A DNA stretch of 64,000 bases, taken from Oscillospiraceae bacterium (GTDB lineage Bacteria; Bacillota; Clostridia; Oscillospirales; Acutalibacteraceae). Numbering within the stretch: the first letter of the stretch is position 1; the number at the start of each line of letters is the position of its first letter. The position numbers and the translations under genes are program-made. The stretch spans positions 1 to 64,000 of the forward strand of contig SVOV01000010.1 in the NCBI GenBank assembly GCA_015066205.1, read 5' to 3'. Positions 1 to 7,690 of this stretch are shown here, in pieces. The notes beneath the pieces were generated by a model. The model worked only from the letters and a program-made list of their open reading frames with translations, searched no databases and was not told the origin of the DNA.

Positions 1-49
1 GTGTCTTTTTTATCTGCTTAAATTTTTTTGATTTTTTACTTGACTTTTA

Positions 50-235
50 TTAGCAGGTCTTTCTGATATAATAAAGTCTTTCGTTAAAATACTGTCGGTT
101 AACTCTGCCGGTGATGGTGATATAACCCATATTGCTCAACTCCTCATTGAGCATTCTTACGATTCTGTAAGCGTAGGATATTGAGATGTCCAGTTCTTCT
201 GCAACATCGCTCGCTTTCATAAAGCCTTTTTCCAT
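50..235 (-). CDS. excisionase-like small helix-turn-helix protein
   Basis: A 61-residue protein that is nearly all one winged-HTH unit: MKASDVAEELDISISYAYR is the HTH, followed by a basic strand-like part with GRVNRQYF. This pattern is typical of small DNA-binding proteins annotated as ICEBs1-type excisionases in Firmicutes integrative elements, which act with a tyrosine integrase; the function here is inferred by resemblance. The reading frame is open further upstream to a TTG at 256, but an AAAGGAG ribosome site at about 246-252 lies inside that extension, so ATG at 235 is the better start. It is divergent from the XRE gene at 604 and would be transcribed from the leftward promoter at 462-490, leaving an untranslated leader of roughly 220 nt. 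The integrase, if present, would be left of the window. Confidence 0.6.
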   Translation of the reverse strand: MEKGFMKASDVAEELDISISYAYRIVRMLNEELSNMGYITITGRVNRQYFNERLYYIRKTC

Positions 236-434
236 TCTGAATATTTCTCCTTTCAATTTATTTTTTTATTTAGAATGGTTGTTTGCCGTTCTACCCGAAG
301 TTCGAGTTCCGACAGGCACTCCTCATATTTCTACGGGCGCTGTGCCGTCAGCCTTTCGGCTGCGCTCGCTCTCTTTTTTGAGAGGTCTTGGCGGTTTGTT
401 CTCGTCGGACGGTCATTCTATTGTAGTTAGAATA
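236..434. other. gene-free leader of the excisionase-like gene
   Basis: No convincing gene. On the minus strand this is the untranslated leader between the leftward promoter and the excisionase-like gene. It holds short dyads, such as CAGCC-TTTC-GGCTG near 350 and CTCTC-T6-GAGAG near 370-388. No clear terminator or riboswitch fold was recognised. Confidence 0.4.
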
Positions 435-569
435 CTAAACTAAATTGTTTAGGTTATCTGTATTATACTAAACAAATCTGTTTATGTCAAGCTTTTGTGT
501 TAACAAGCTTAAACAAAACTGTTAAGTTTTTGTAAAAGCATATTGACATTACTAAACATATTTGCTATA
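435..569. promoter_or_regulatory. four-copy operator array CTAAAC-N6-GTTTAG
   Basis: Four 18-bp sites share the dyad CTAAAC-N6-GTTTAG: 435-452 (perfect), 468-485 (GTTTAT right half), 509-526 (TTAAAC/GTTAAG) and 552-569 (left half CTAAAC, weak right half). The site at 468-485 fills the 17-bp spacer of the leftward promoter. The site at 552-569 overlaps the spacer and -10 of the rightward promoter. The site at 435-452 lies just past the leftward -10. The XRE protein encoded at 604-1098 is the obvious candidate to bind them, as in phage and ICE repressor switches; the binding is inferred. Confidence 0.7.
462..490 (-). promoter_or_regulatory. leftward promoter for the excisionase-like gene
   Basis: On the minus strand there is TTGACA (485-490), a 17-bp spacer and TATAAT (462-467), both perfect sigma-70/sigma-A consensus hexamers. 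The spacer is almost exactly one operator dyad, so a bound repressor would block this promoter. Confidence 0.75.
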
Positions 570-571
570 CT
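543..571 (+). promoter_or_regulatory. rightward promoter for the XRE regulator
   Basis: TTGACA at 543-548, a 17-bp spacer and TATACT at 566-571, about 33 bp ahead of the ATG at 604. An operator half site CTAAAC (552-557) lies inside the spacer, which suggests autorepression. Confidence 0.75.
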
Positions 572-603
572 ACAGTCAAACCCGACGAAAAGGAGTGCTT
601 AAT

Positions 604-1098
604 ATGGCAATCGGTGAAAGAATAAACTACTTACGCAACTATCTCGGAATGACACAGAAATATCTCGGATTGGAAATCGGATTTCCCGTTGCATCTGCCG
701 ATGTTCGTATTGCACAGTATGAAACGGGTTCAAGAACACCCAAGGCTGAAATAACGGCAGCTATTGCAGATGCACTTGGAGTTGCGCCTGAAGCATTGAA
801 TGTTCCCGATATTGACAGCTATATCGGACTGATGCACACTCTTTTTGCATTGGAAGATATTTACGGACTGACAATAGATGAGTCCGACGGTGAAATTTGC
901 ATTAAATTAAATAAAGAAAATAAAGATACATCTAATATTCTTCCTATGCTCTCTGCCTGGAAAGAGCAGGCGGATATGCTCAGGGCAGGAAAGATAGATA
1001 TTCACGATTACAACAAATGGAGATATAATTTCCCGAAGTACGACAACACTCAGAAATGGGTGAAAATTCCTATCGACCTTTCAGACGAACTTAAATAA
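604..1098 (+). CDS. XRE-family repressor-like transcriptional regulator
   Basis: A 164-residue protein with an N-terminal Cro/C1-type HTH at residues 1-60: GERINYLRNYLGMTQKYLG, then RIAQYETGSRTPK, where the recognition helix sits. The remainder has no domain I can name and contains no Ser-Lys peptidase signature, so it does not look like a LexA/CI-type self-cleaving repressor. ATG at 604 is preceded by AAAAGGAG at 588-595, a good spacing; an upstream in-frame ATG at 562 overlaps the promoter and is rejected. It is divergent from the excisionase-like gene and shares four operators with it, so it probably sets the on/off state of the integrated element. A terminator follows directly. Confidence 0.8.
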   Translation: MAIGERINYLRNYLGMTQKYLGLEIGFPVASADVRIAQYETGSRTPKAEITAAIADALGVAPEALNVPDIDSYIGLMHTLFALEDIYGLTIDESDGEICIKLNKENKDTSNILPMLSAWKEQADMLRAGKIDIHDYNKWRYNFPKYDNTQKWVKIPIDLSDELK

Positions 1099-1119
1099 GA
1101 ACAAAAAAATAACGACAAA

Positions 1120-1155
1120 AAACCCTTAACCGTGATAATCCACAGTTAAGGGTTT
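1120..1155 (+). terminator. terminator after the XRE gene
   Basis: Inverted repeat AAACCCTTAAC / GTTAAGGGTTT with an inner GTG/CAC pair. An outer ACGAC/GTCGT pair and T-rich sequence follow. It closes the XRE transcript. Confidence 0.75.
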
Positions 1156-1309
1156 AGTCGTTTATTGCAGAAATTTTATGAGCTTGATAACCTGCATGCC
1201 AACGGGAAATCGGAATAATAACTCCCGAGTCGTGTTATCAAAGTGTTATCAAATGGATTTTCCGAACCCTGAAAGCCTTGATTTTACTGGGGTTTGGCTC
1301 TTTAGGAAA
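1156..1309. other. junction between the element and the guaA 3' end (candidate attachment region)
   Basis: No gene is seen. The stretch holds two head-to-tail copies of GTGTTATCAAA (1232-1242 and 1243-1253) and an inverted partner TGATAAC near 1184, a layout typical of recombinase arm sites. It ends at the guaA stop codon. The 3' end of guaA is a known integration hotspot for genomic islands, so the crossover could lie at or just inside 1310. No second copy of the core is visible in this window to prove it. Confidence 0.4.
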
Positions 1310-2311
1310 TTATTCCCACTCTATTGTTCCTGTGGGCTTGGGGGTTATGTCGTAGAGGACGCGGTTGATGCCGTTTACTTCTGCTGTGATTCTTGCTGTT
1401 ACCTTATGAAGAACCGAATAGGGGATCTCTTCTATCGTTGCTGTCATAGCGTCTGTTGTGTTGACTGCACGGATAATTGCGGGCCAGCCTTCATAACGGC
1501 TGTCATCTTTAACTCCGACGCTCTTCATATCGGGCACAACAACGAAATACTGCCATACCTTTTCAGCCAGTCCGTTGATGTCAAATTCTTCACGAAGAAT
1601 AGCATCTGCTTCTCTTAATGCTTCAAGTCTGTCGCGGGTAATAGCACCAAGGCATCTTACGCCGAGTCCGGGGCCGGGGAAAGGCTGACGGTAAACCATA
1701 GCGTGGGGAAGGCCGAGAGCTTCACCGACAACTCTTACTTCATCCTTGAAGAGGAGCTTGATAGGTTCTACAAGCTGCATTTCCATTTCATCGGGAAGAC
1801 CGCCTACATTATGATGTGATTTTACGGCTTTCTTGCCTTCAGCCTGCTTGATGCTTTCAAGAATATCGGGATAGATAGTACCCTGAGCGAGGAATGAGAT
1901 TCCGTCAAGCTTTGCTGCTTCTTCATCAAAAACATTTATAAATTCAGCACCGATGATCTTGCGCTTGCTTTCGGGATCAGAAACATTTTCAAGTTTTCCG
2001 AGGAAGCGGTCAGTAGCATCGACATAAACGAGATTAGCGTCAAGTCCGTTTCTGAAAACCTCAATAACATTTTCGCTTTCGCCTTTTCTCATAAGACCGT
2101 GGTTTACATGAACGCAGACAAGCTGCTTGCCGATAGCTTTAATAAGAAGTGCTGCAACAACGGAAGAATCAACTCCGCCTGAAAGAGCGAGAAGAACCTT
2201 TTTATCACCGACCTGTTCGCGGATCGCATTTATCTGCTCTTCAATAAATGCATCAGCAAGTTCTTTTGTGGTGATACGGACCATATTATCGGGTCTTTTG
2301 TTTGAATCCAT
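1310..2311 (-). CDS. guaA: GMP synthase, ATP-pyrophosphatase subunit without the glutaminase domain
   Basis: Makes GMP from XMP, ATP and ammonia in purine synthesis. The 333 residues begin straight with the ATP-pyrophosphatase domain: the PP-loop SGGVDSS is at residues 44-50, followed by HVNHGLMRKGE, a FPGPGLGVR segment and the conserved C-terminal dimerisation end GTIEWE. The roughly 200-residue class I glutamine amidotransferase domain that precedes this in the usual 510-residue bacterial enzyme is absent, and the upstream DNA encodes something else, so this is a split, archaeal-style GuaAb subunit. GGAGG sits 8 nt before the ATG. It lies 30 bp downstream of the CofE-like gene in the same direction and is probably co-transcribed with it. 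Confidence 0.9.
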   Translation of the reverse strand: MDSNKRPDNMVRITTKELADAFIEEQINAIREQVGDKKVLLALSGGVDSSVVAALLIKAIGKQLVCVHVNHGLMRKGESENVIEVFRNGLDANLVYVDATDRFLGKLENVSDPESKRKIIGAEFINVFDEEAAKLDGISFLAQGTIYPDILESIKQAEGKKAVKSHHNVGGLPDEMEMQLVEPIKLLFKDEVRVVGEALGLPHAMVYRQPFPGPGLGVRCLGAITRDRLEALREADAILREEFDINGLAEKVWQYFVVVPDMKSVGVKDDSRYEGWPAIIRAVNTTDAMTATIEEIPYSVLHKVTARITAEVNGINRVLYDITPKPTGTIEWE

Positions 2312-2341
2312 ATTTAAATCCTCCCTACATTTTTTATATTG

Positions 2342-3538
2342 TCAATTTGTATAATTATCGAAATATCCCTGAACGAGAACTACGGGTGTACCCTTGTCAC
2401 CGGAGCCGCTTGTAAGGTCACAAAGTGAACCGATAAGGTCAGTAAGCTGTCTGGGAGTTGTTCCCTGAGATGCCATATTGCCTACAAGGTTATCACCTTT
2501 AGCCTTGATAGATGCGGAAATAGCAGCCTTAAGCTCTTCGCCTGAAAGGTCTTTGAAGTCGTTATCTGCAAGATACTTGAGCTTGAGCTCATTGGGGGTA
2601 CCGATAAGACCGTCTGTGAAAGCGGGGGATACAACGGGGTCAGCAAGCTCCCAGATCTTGCCCTGAGGATCCTTGAATGCACCGTCGCCGTAAACCATAA
2701 CCTCAACATTCTTACCTGTTGCTTCAAGAATTCTTTTCTGGATATCAAGAACAAGAGGTTTACATTCTCTGGGGAAGAGCTTGATTGAATCCTCTGTTGA
2801 CTTGTTGGAGCCGAGCAGACCGTATTTTTCGTTAAAACCGCCTCTTTCACCGGGGGTAGTGAGAATATCATCAAGACCGACAACTACCTTTGCGCCTGCT
2901 GCCTTGAGAATTCTCTTTGTGCGTGCTCTTGTGTGGATATCGCAGGTAAGAACACAGTCTGTATAATCAAGAATAGCCTTTGCCTGATTTGCAAAGATTA
3001 TTTCAACCTCAGCACCGCTTTCTCTGATGATGTCGCCGTAATATTCAACATAATCAACACCTGTAAAGGGGTGAAGATTCTTGCCGAAAAGCTCTCTGTA
3101 TTTTTCAAGAGAAAGTATATCTGAATACGGATTTATGCCTGCTTCGTCAATTTTATCAAGACTTACAAGTTCATTTCCTACCTCGTCAGAGGGGTAGGAG
3201 AGCATAAGAACAACCTTTTTTGCACCCTTTGCGATACCTCTGAGGCAGATAGCAAAGCGGTTTCTTGAGAGAATGGGGAAGATAACACCTATGGTTTCGC
3301 CGCCGAGCTTTGCTCTTACATCATTTGCAATGTCATCAACGGAAGCGTAGTTACCTTGAGCACGAGCCACAATAGATTCTGTGAGTGAAATAACATCACG
3401 GTCGCAAAGACTGAAGCCTTCATTGTTAGCTGCTGCAATAACGCTGTCTGCAACAATAGAAGCGAGGTCATCGCCTTCTCTGATGATAGGGCAACGGATT
3501 CCGCGTGAAACAGTACCGACTAATCTGATCTTTTCCAT
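2342..3538 (-). CDS. CofE-like (F420-0:gamma-glutamyl ligase family) protein
   Basis: A 398-residue protein resembling the coenzyme F420-0:L-glutamate ligase family: an N-terminal RGIRCPIIREGDDL start, then DRDVISLTESIVARAQG, and a C-terminal half with VMVYGDGAFKDP and a glycine/serine-rich TSGSGDKGTP segment. Proper CofE adds glutamates to F420-0 using GTP and divalent metal. It is longer than typical CofE (about 250), and no other F420 gene is in the window; gut Clostridia are not known as F420 users, so the real substrate is unknown. An AAAGGA ribosome site precedes the ATG. Its end is 30 bp from guaA, which suggests one operon and perhaps a link to nucleotide or amide-ligase chemistry. 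Confidence 0.7.
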   Translation of the reverse strand: MEKIRLVGTVSRGIRCPIIREGDDLASIVADSVIAAANNEGFSLCDRDVISLTESIVARAQGNYASVDDIANDVRAKLGGETIGVIFPILSRNRFAICLRGIAKGAKKVVLMLSYPSDEVGNELVSLDKIDEAGINPYSDILSLEKYRELFGKNLHPFTGVDYVEYYGDIIRESGAEVEIIFANQAKAILDYTDCVLTCDIHTRARTKRILKAAGAKVVVGLDDILTTPGERGGFNEKYGLLGSNKSTEDSIKLFPRECKPLVLDIQKRILEATGKNVEVMVYGDGAFKDPQGKIWELADPVVSPAFTDGLIGTPNELKLKYLADNDFKDLSGEELKAAISASIKAKGDNLVGNMASQGTTPRQLTDLIGSLCDLTSGSGDKGTPVVLVQGYFDNYTN

Positions 3539-3666
3539 AATTTGTTGTTCCTTTCGTACCCTTAAAAAGGGAAAGTATATTTGGGAAAATTAAAATACAA
3601 AATATTATAACGCAATATTGTAATAAAATCAATAATTTACGCCCAAATAACTTAAAAAAATAAATA

Positions 3667-3706
3667 ATTCAATTGAACACACAAGCAAATAAGTGTTCAA
3701 TTGAAT
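3667..3706. repeat. perfect 14-bp inverted repeat in the cofE-like/ridA intergenic region
   Basis: ATTCAATTGAACAC (3667-3680) and its exact reverse complement (3693-3706) are separated by 12 bp. There is no T-run on either side, so an operator is more likely than a terminator. It lies between the divergent cofE-like and ridA genes. Confidence 0.55.
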
Positions 3707-3733
3707 ACAAAAAAAGAATAAAACTTTTAGATG

Positions 3734-3760
3734 TTTTTGTCAATGTCAAATTGACAAAAA
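3734..3760. repeat. second inverted repeat in the same intergenic region
   Basis: TTTTTGTCAA and TTGACAAAAA, a 10-bp perfect dyad with a 7-bp spacer, 28 bp past the previous dyad. The right half contains a TTGACA hexamer. The rest of 3539-3941 is very AT-rich and holds no gene I can see. Confidence 0.5.
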
Positions 3761-3887
3761 GTGAGAAAAAATTTTAAAAAATTTTTGTGCGAGAAAAACA
3801 AAAAACACAATATATAGTACAGATGTGTTTTTCCTGTCTTGTTCATTGTATAAAAAAATACTTTATTTGTATTTCATTCAGGATTTG

Positions 3888-3916
3888 TTGACATAGAATC
3901 AGACGGATGTTATACT
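3888..3916 (+). promoter_or_regulatory. ridA promoter
   Basis: TTGACA (3888-3893), 17-bp spacer, TATACT (3911-3916), 26 bp before the ATG of ridA. Confidence 0.75.
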
Positions 3917-3941
3917 TAAGAAAAATCAAAGGAGAATAGTT

Positions 3942-4319
3942 ATGTTTACTTTCATAAATTCAGATAAAGCGCCCGCTGCAATAGGTCCGTATTCACAGGC
4001 TGTAAGGCTCGGTAATGTTCTTTTTACCTCGGGTCAGATTCCAATTGATCCTGCAACAGGTGAAATAAGCGGCAGTGACATAAAAGAACAGACAAGAAGA
4101 ATATGCGAGAATCTCGCTGCTGTTCTTAAGGAGGCAGGTGCTGATTTCTCAAGGGTTGTCAAAACTACCTGCTTTTTATCGGATATGGCAGATTTTGCGG
4201 CATTTAACGAGGTTTATGCCGAATATTTTATTTCAAAGCCCGCAAGAAGCTGTGTTGCAGTAAAAACTCTTCCAAAAAATGTTCTTGCCGAAATTGAACT
4301 GATAGCAGATCTTTCATAA
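3942..4319 (+). CDS. ridA: RidA family enamine/imine deaminase
   Basis: A 125-residue YjgF/YER057c/UK114-type protein, which hydrolyses reactive 2-aminoacrylate-type enamines released by PLP enzymes. It starts with the family hallmark [26 protein letters not shown] follows, and the C-terminal ARSCVAV block carries the conserved carboxylate-binding arginine (Arg102), ahead of LAEIELIA. Length is normal for the family. AAAGGAG precedes the ATG, and it has its own promoter and terminator, so it is monocistronic. Confidence 0.95.
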   Translation: MFTFINSDKAPAAIGPYSQAVRLGNVLFTSGQIPIDPATGEISGSDIKEQTRRICENLAAVLKEAGADFSRVVKTTCFLSDMADFAAFNEVYAEYFISKPARSCVAVKTLPKNVLAEIELIADLS

Positions 4320-4324
4320 AAATG

Positions 4325-4354
4325 ATCCCTTATGCAGTGTTTTGCATAAGGGAT
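4325..4354. terminator. convergent terminator between ridA and the histidine kinase gene
   Basis: Perfect 12-bp stem ATCCCTTATGCA / TGCATAAGGGAT with a 6-nt loop, in the 41-bp gap between two convergent genes. The flanks on the plus strand are T-rich, so it can serve both. Confidence 0.8.
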
Positions 4355-4360
4355 ATTTCT

Positions 4361-6907
4361 TTATTCAGTTTCTGTTTCCGATACTGTGGGGAAGGACAGG
4401 GTAACCTTGAAAAGATCGCCGTCAATGATTATCGAAAGCTTTCCGCCCATAATTTCAGTAAGGGAATTTGCTATTGAAAGCCCGAGTCCCGAGCCTTCGG
4501 TGTTTCTTGATGTGTCACCTCTTACAAATCTTTCCGTGAGTTCATCAGGACTGATATTGAGCTTGGTTTTGGAGATGTTGCGGAAAGAAATAAATGCTCT
4601 TCCCGCGTGCTCCCACAATGACAGATAAACTCTGGTGCCGGGCATTGAGTATTTACAGATGTTATTCATAAGATTATCAATAACTCTCCATAAGAGTCTT
4701 CCGTCTGTGGAAACTGTTATCTCGCTGTCGGGAATATCCTGTACAAGCGTAAGTGATTTTTCTTCAAGTCTTTCAATGTATTCACCGTTGGTCTGAAGAA
4801 GAATAACATTGAGAACAGTATCCTCGTAATTGACCTCAATATTTCCCGTAGCCGCTTTTGAAGCTTCAACGATATCGACGGTAAGTTTTTTAAGCCTTTG
4901 GGACTGTCTGTCTATGACGCTGATATATTCGAGAGCCTTCGGATCCTTTATGTCGGTCTTTTTCAGAAGATCAACATAATTCACGATAGAGGTGAGGGGA
5001 GTTTTTAGATCGTGGGACACATTTGTGATAAGCTCAGTTTTAAGACTTTCGCTTTTCAGTCTTTCTTCAACCGCATTATTCACGGCATCGTTTATACTGT
5101 TGAGGTATTCGGCGTGGCGCTTGAGCGGACCGGAAAGGAAGGAATGTCTGATCCTGTAGCCCACATCTCCCTGTGAAATTTTTTTAGCTCCGTTATGAAG
5201 AGCAACAAGCGCTACCAGAAGAAATGCAAGAACAGGTGTTTCAAGAAGTCTTAAAGCTGTGAGTATTGCACCCGTTTGAAGACCGCTGTCTATCATCGCA
5301 AAAAATAAAACCTCAATGGCCGAAATGATGAGAAATGCGGATAGGTAAATAAATATTTTAAGGCGTGAGCCTGTTCTTTCGTCAAGAACCTCGGATGAGC
5401 TCTTTATTGCAGAATAGACCTTATAAAAAAGATTATTAGTTTTTATCTTTTTTGCACGGAGCCTTACGGGGATGGTATAGATAAGACTCAGCAGAATAAA
5501 TGCCAAACCTATAAAACCGAGTAAGGTCCATAATTCATCATAAGAATCGATAAGGATACAGCAGCCTATGGCAGCCGCAGCCGAAATAAACAGATATATG
5601 TCAAAGGGTATTGCGTGTAAGCCTCTTGCAACAGGCTCTTCTTTTCCGGGAATATATCCTGCAGACCAAAATAAATATATCAGTGCCGCAATGAGAAGAA
5701 GCATATCGGCGGCGGTTATCGTAACAATATTGTCTCTGTAAACGATTGCTATGTCAACAAGCTCTTCCGCTAAATTATATACATCCGATGCATAACAGGA
5801 GTGCGGAACCTCAACCGAAACGGTAAGAAGGATCTGTCCTTTCTGGGTATAGTTGAAGGTCAGCTGTTCCTGCTCGATGTTTTTTACAATAAGAGAAAGA
5901 TAAGAAAGCCTTGTTTCAAATTCATTGATATAGAAAGAGCCGTTATATGTGTAATTTATCGTTATTTCCTTTGAATCGCTTATGAACTTGGTCGAAAATG
6001 TTTTTGCGGGCACGGAAATATCATTTGCTGAGTAGCTTCTTACAATATCATTTTCGCTGTAGGTGAAATCATCCTGATAATAAGTAATGCTTGTAATATC
6101 ATAATTGAGATTTCGGACCTCCTGCTGACAGTAGAAGAAAATCTTCTCATCAAGCTCACCGCTGTAGTAATAGATCATCTCGGTTTCGGTGCCTGAAAAT
6201 TTATTGTCAATATATATGCTTTCCGTATTCATGGAGGCAGTATCTATAGGTGCACTCGGTACACCGGGCTTGATTCCTGTTGAGGTTTCGCTTTCTGTTC
6301 CGAGGGTAGTTGGAACCTCTGAAAAAGCATTTTCTTCAGCCGAAGTGTAATCCTCTTCGGGGATGCCGTTTTCATCCTGTGAAAATGCGGTGGTCTCGGC
6401 ATAGCTTACATTGACCTCGGTTATGGCAGGCGTTACATATTCTTCTTTCATAGAGCCGCCCTGCTCATACCATCCGTCATAGTACATGGTATCGGTTGTG
6501 TAAACCGATGAAAAGCTGAAAGTGTTGCCGTTTTTGCGGTTATCGTTATTAAGAAGAATATTTCCGTATTCATCCTTGATCTCAAAATGTATGTTTGAGT
6601 TTTCCGGAAGATATTTTGAACGGAATAATTCAAGCTCGGAACTGTGATAATTTTTATAATTATCATTATTTGAATACATATTCTCGGCTATATTCAGATA
6701 TCTCATAAGATCGCCTGCGGTGTAATCATACAGATAGGAATATACTTTCTGCTGAATCTGTTGACGGTTGGCATAATAAAGGTTTTCGTCCATTATTATA
6801 AAAGTACCGACAATATTCCCGACAACGGCAGCTGCAAGAATAATTATCATTACACCTGCTATGAATTTCATTAAACGGGAACGGCGCAGTTTCAGCATTT
6901 TTTTCAC
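4361..6907 (-). CDS. large multi-pass sensor histidine kinase
   Basis: Membrane sensor kinase of 848 residues. One transmembrane helix near residues 14-37 is followed by a roughly 350-residue extracytoplasmic region rich in Tyr, Ser, Thr and Glu, then several more helices (about 400-580). Next come a HAMP-like linker, HisKA with the phospho-acceptor in VSHDLKTPLTS (His632), an N box (NLMNN, about 745) and a G box (GSGLGLS, about 805). The extracellular part is much longer than in usual kinases of this type, and its ligand is unknown. The start overlaps the end of the response regulator gene by 4 nt, so the two are translationally coupled. Given the neighbours, a sugar or cell-wall signal is possible. 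Confidence 0.9.
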   Translation of the reverse strand: MKKMLKLRRSRLMKFIAGVMIIILAAAVVGNIVGTFIIMDENLYYANRQQIQQKVYSYLYDYTAGDLMRYLNIAENMYSNNDNYKNYHSSELELFRSKYLPENSNIHFEIKDEYGNILLNNDNRKNGNTFSFSSVYTTDTMYYDGWYEQGGSMKEEYVTPAITEVNVSYAETTAFSQDENGIPEEDYTSAEENAFSEVPTTLGTESETSTGIKPGVPSAPIDTASMNTESIYIDNKFSGTETEMIYYYSGELDEKIFFYCQQEVRNLNYDITSITYYQDDFTYSENDIVRSYSANDISVPAKTFSTKFISDSKEITINYTYNGSFYINEFETRLSYLSLIVKNIEQEQLTFNYTQKGQILLTVSVEVPHSCYASDVYNLAEELVDIAIVYRDNIVTITAADMLLLIAALIYLFWSAGYIPGKEEPVARGLHAIPFDIYLFISAAAAIGCCILIDSYDELWTLLGFIGLAFILLSLIYTIPVRLRAKKIKTNNLFYKVYSAIKSSSEVLDERTGSRLKIFIYLSAFLIISAIEVLFFAMIDSGLQTGAILTALRLLETPVLAFLLVALVALHNGAKKISQGDVGYRIRHSFLSGPLKRHAEYLNSINDAVNNAVEERLKSESLKTELITNVSHDLKTPLTSIVNYVDLLKKTDIKDPKALEYISVIDRQSQRLKKLTVDIVEASKAATGNIEVNYEDTVLNVILLQTNGEYIERLEEKSLTLVQDIPDSEITVSTDGRLLWRVIDNLMNNICKYSMPGTRVYLSLWEHAGRAFISFRNISKTKLNISPDELTERFVRGDTSRNTEGSGLGLSIANSLTEIMGGKLSIIIDGDLFKVTLSFPTVSETETE

Positions 6908-7599
6908 CTCTTGTTATCATCAATTTTGTAGCCCTGCCCCCATACCACCTTGATATAACGGGGCTGGTTTGGGTTGATTTCAATTTTTTCACGAAGATGC
7001 CTTATATGAACGGCAACTGTGGCATCTGCCCCGTAAGGCTCATCCTTCCATATGTGACGGTAGATATCTGTAGGAGAGAAAACCTTACCGGGGGTTGAAG
7101 CAAGAAGCTTCAGTATTTCATATTCTTTAGGTGTGAGATTTACTTCTTTCCCGTCAACGGTAACCGTTTTTCCGTTATCGTCTATAATTATTCCCGCAAC
7201 GGAGATCGTTGATGAAGAGAAATTGCCGCCTCCGAGAGTAGTGTATCTTCTCAGCTGTGAGCGGACACGGGCGAGAAGCTCAACGGGATTAAAGGGCTTT
7301 GTAATATAGTCATCAGCACCGAGATTAAGCCCTAAAATTATATCATTGTCCTCGCTCTTTGCTGTTGTGAAAATAACGGGAGTGTTGTATTTTTCCCGAA
7401 TCCTGATAAGCGCAGTCAGACCGTCTGTTTCAGGCATCATTATATCCATTAAGATCAGATGGACCTCGTTATTTTCTATAATATCAATGGCTTCCTTGCC
7501 GTTATAGGCTTCAAGCACATTATAACCGTCGGAGGTAAGATATATTTTGAGTGCGGAAACTATATCCTTTTCGTCATCGCAAATGAGTACAGTATACAT
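6904..7599 (-). CDS. OmpR-family response regulator
   Basis: A 231-residue regulator. The receiver domain (1-115) has the acidic pocket Asp8-Asp9, the phospho-acceptor Asp52 in LILMDIMMPETDG, and the conserved Thr and Lys in FTTAKSED. The winged-helix Trans_reg_C domain (about 130-231) ends with RGQGY-type sequence (VWGQGYKID). It is coupled to the kinase gene by a 4-nt overlap and transcribed after nagA in the same direction, with a likely promoter of its own in 7600-7690. Confidence 0.93.
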   Translation of the reverse strand: MYTVLICDDEKDIVSALKIYLTSDGYNVLEAYNGKEAIDIIENNEVHLILMDIMMPETDGLTALIRIREKYNTPVIFTTAKSEDNDIILGLNLGADDYITKPFNPVELLARVRSQLRRYTTLGGGNFSSSTISVAGIIIDDNGKTVTVDGKEVNLTPKEYEILKLLASTPGKVFSPTDIYRHIWKDEPYGADATVAVHIRHLREKIEINPNQPRYIKVVWGQGYKIDDNKR

Positions 7600-7690
7600 A
7601 ATAAGCCTCGCTTTCTTTTTCCTTACAGCATAATTATCGCATAAAGATTATTAATAAACAACTGTACTATTCTTTAAGAATTTCTTAAGT
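7600..7690 (-). promoter_or_regulatory. candidate autoregulated promoter of the two-component operon
   Basis: On the minus strand two direct CTTAA[A]G-type half sites, 11 bp apart (TTAAG at 7674-7678 and 7685-7689 read on the plus strand), lie upstream of a TTGTTT-17-GATAAT promoter-like pair. Half sites spaced one helical turn apart are the usual target of OmpR-type dimers. The palindromic TTAAGAA/TTTCTTAA part could also help terminate nagA. Confidence 0.4.

Noticed and set aside
1178-1618. Cysteine-rich protein on the plus strand
   Set aside because: It is the reverse of the guaA 3' end, has no SD, and its composition reflects antisense codons.
2342-3538. True coenzyme F420 biosynthesis gene
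   Set aside because: No other F420 gene in the window and length differs; only family resemblance can be claimed.
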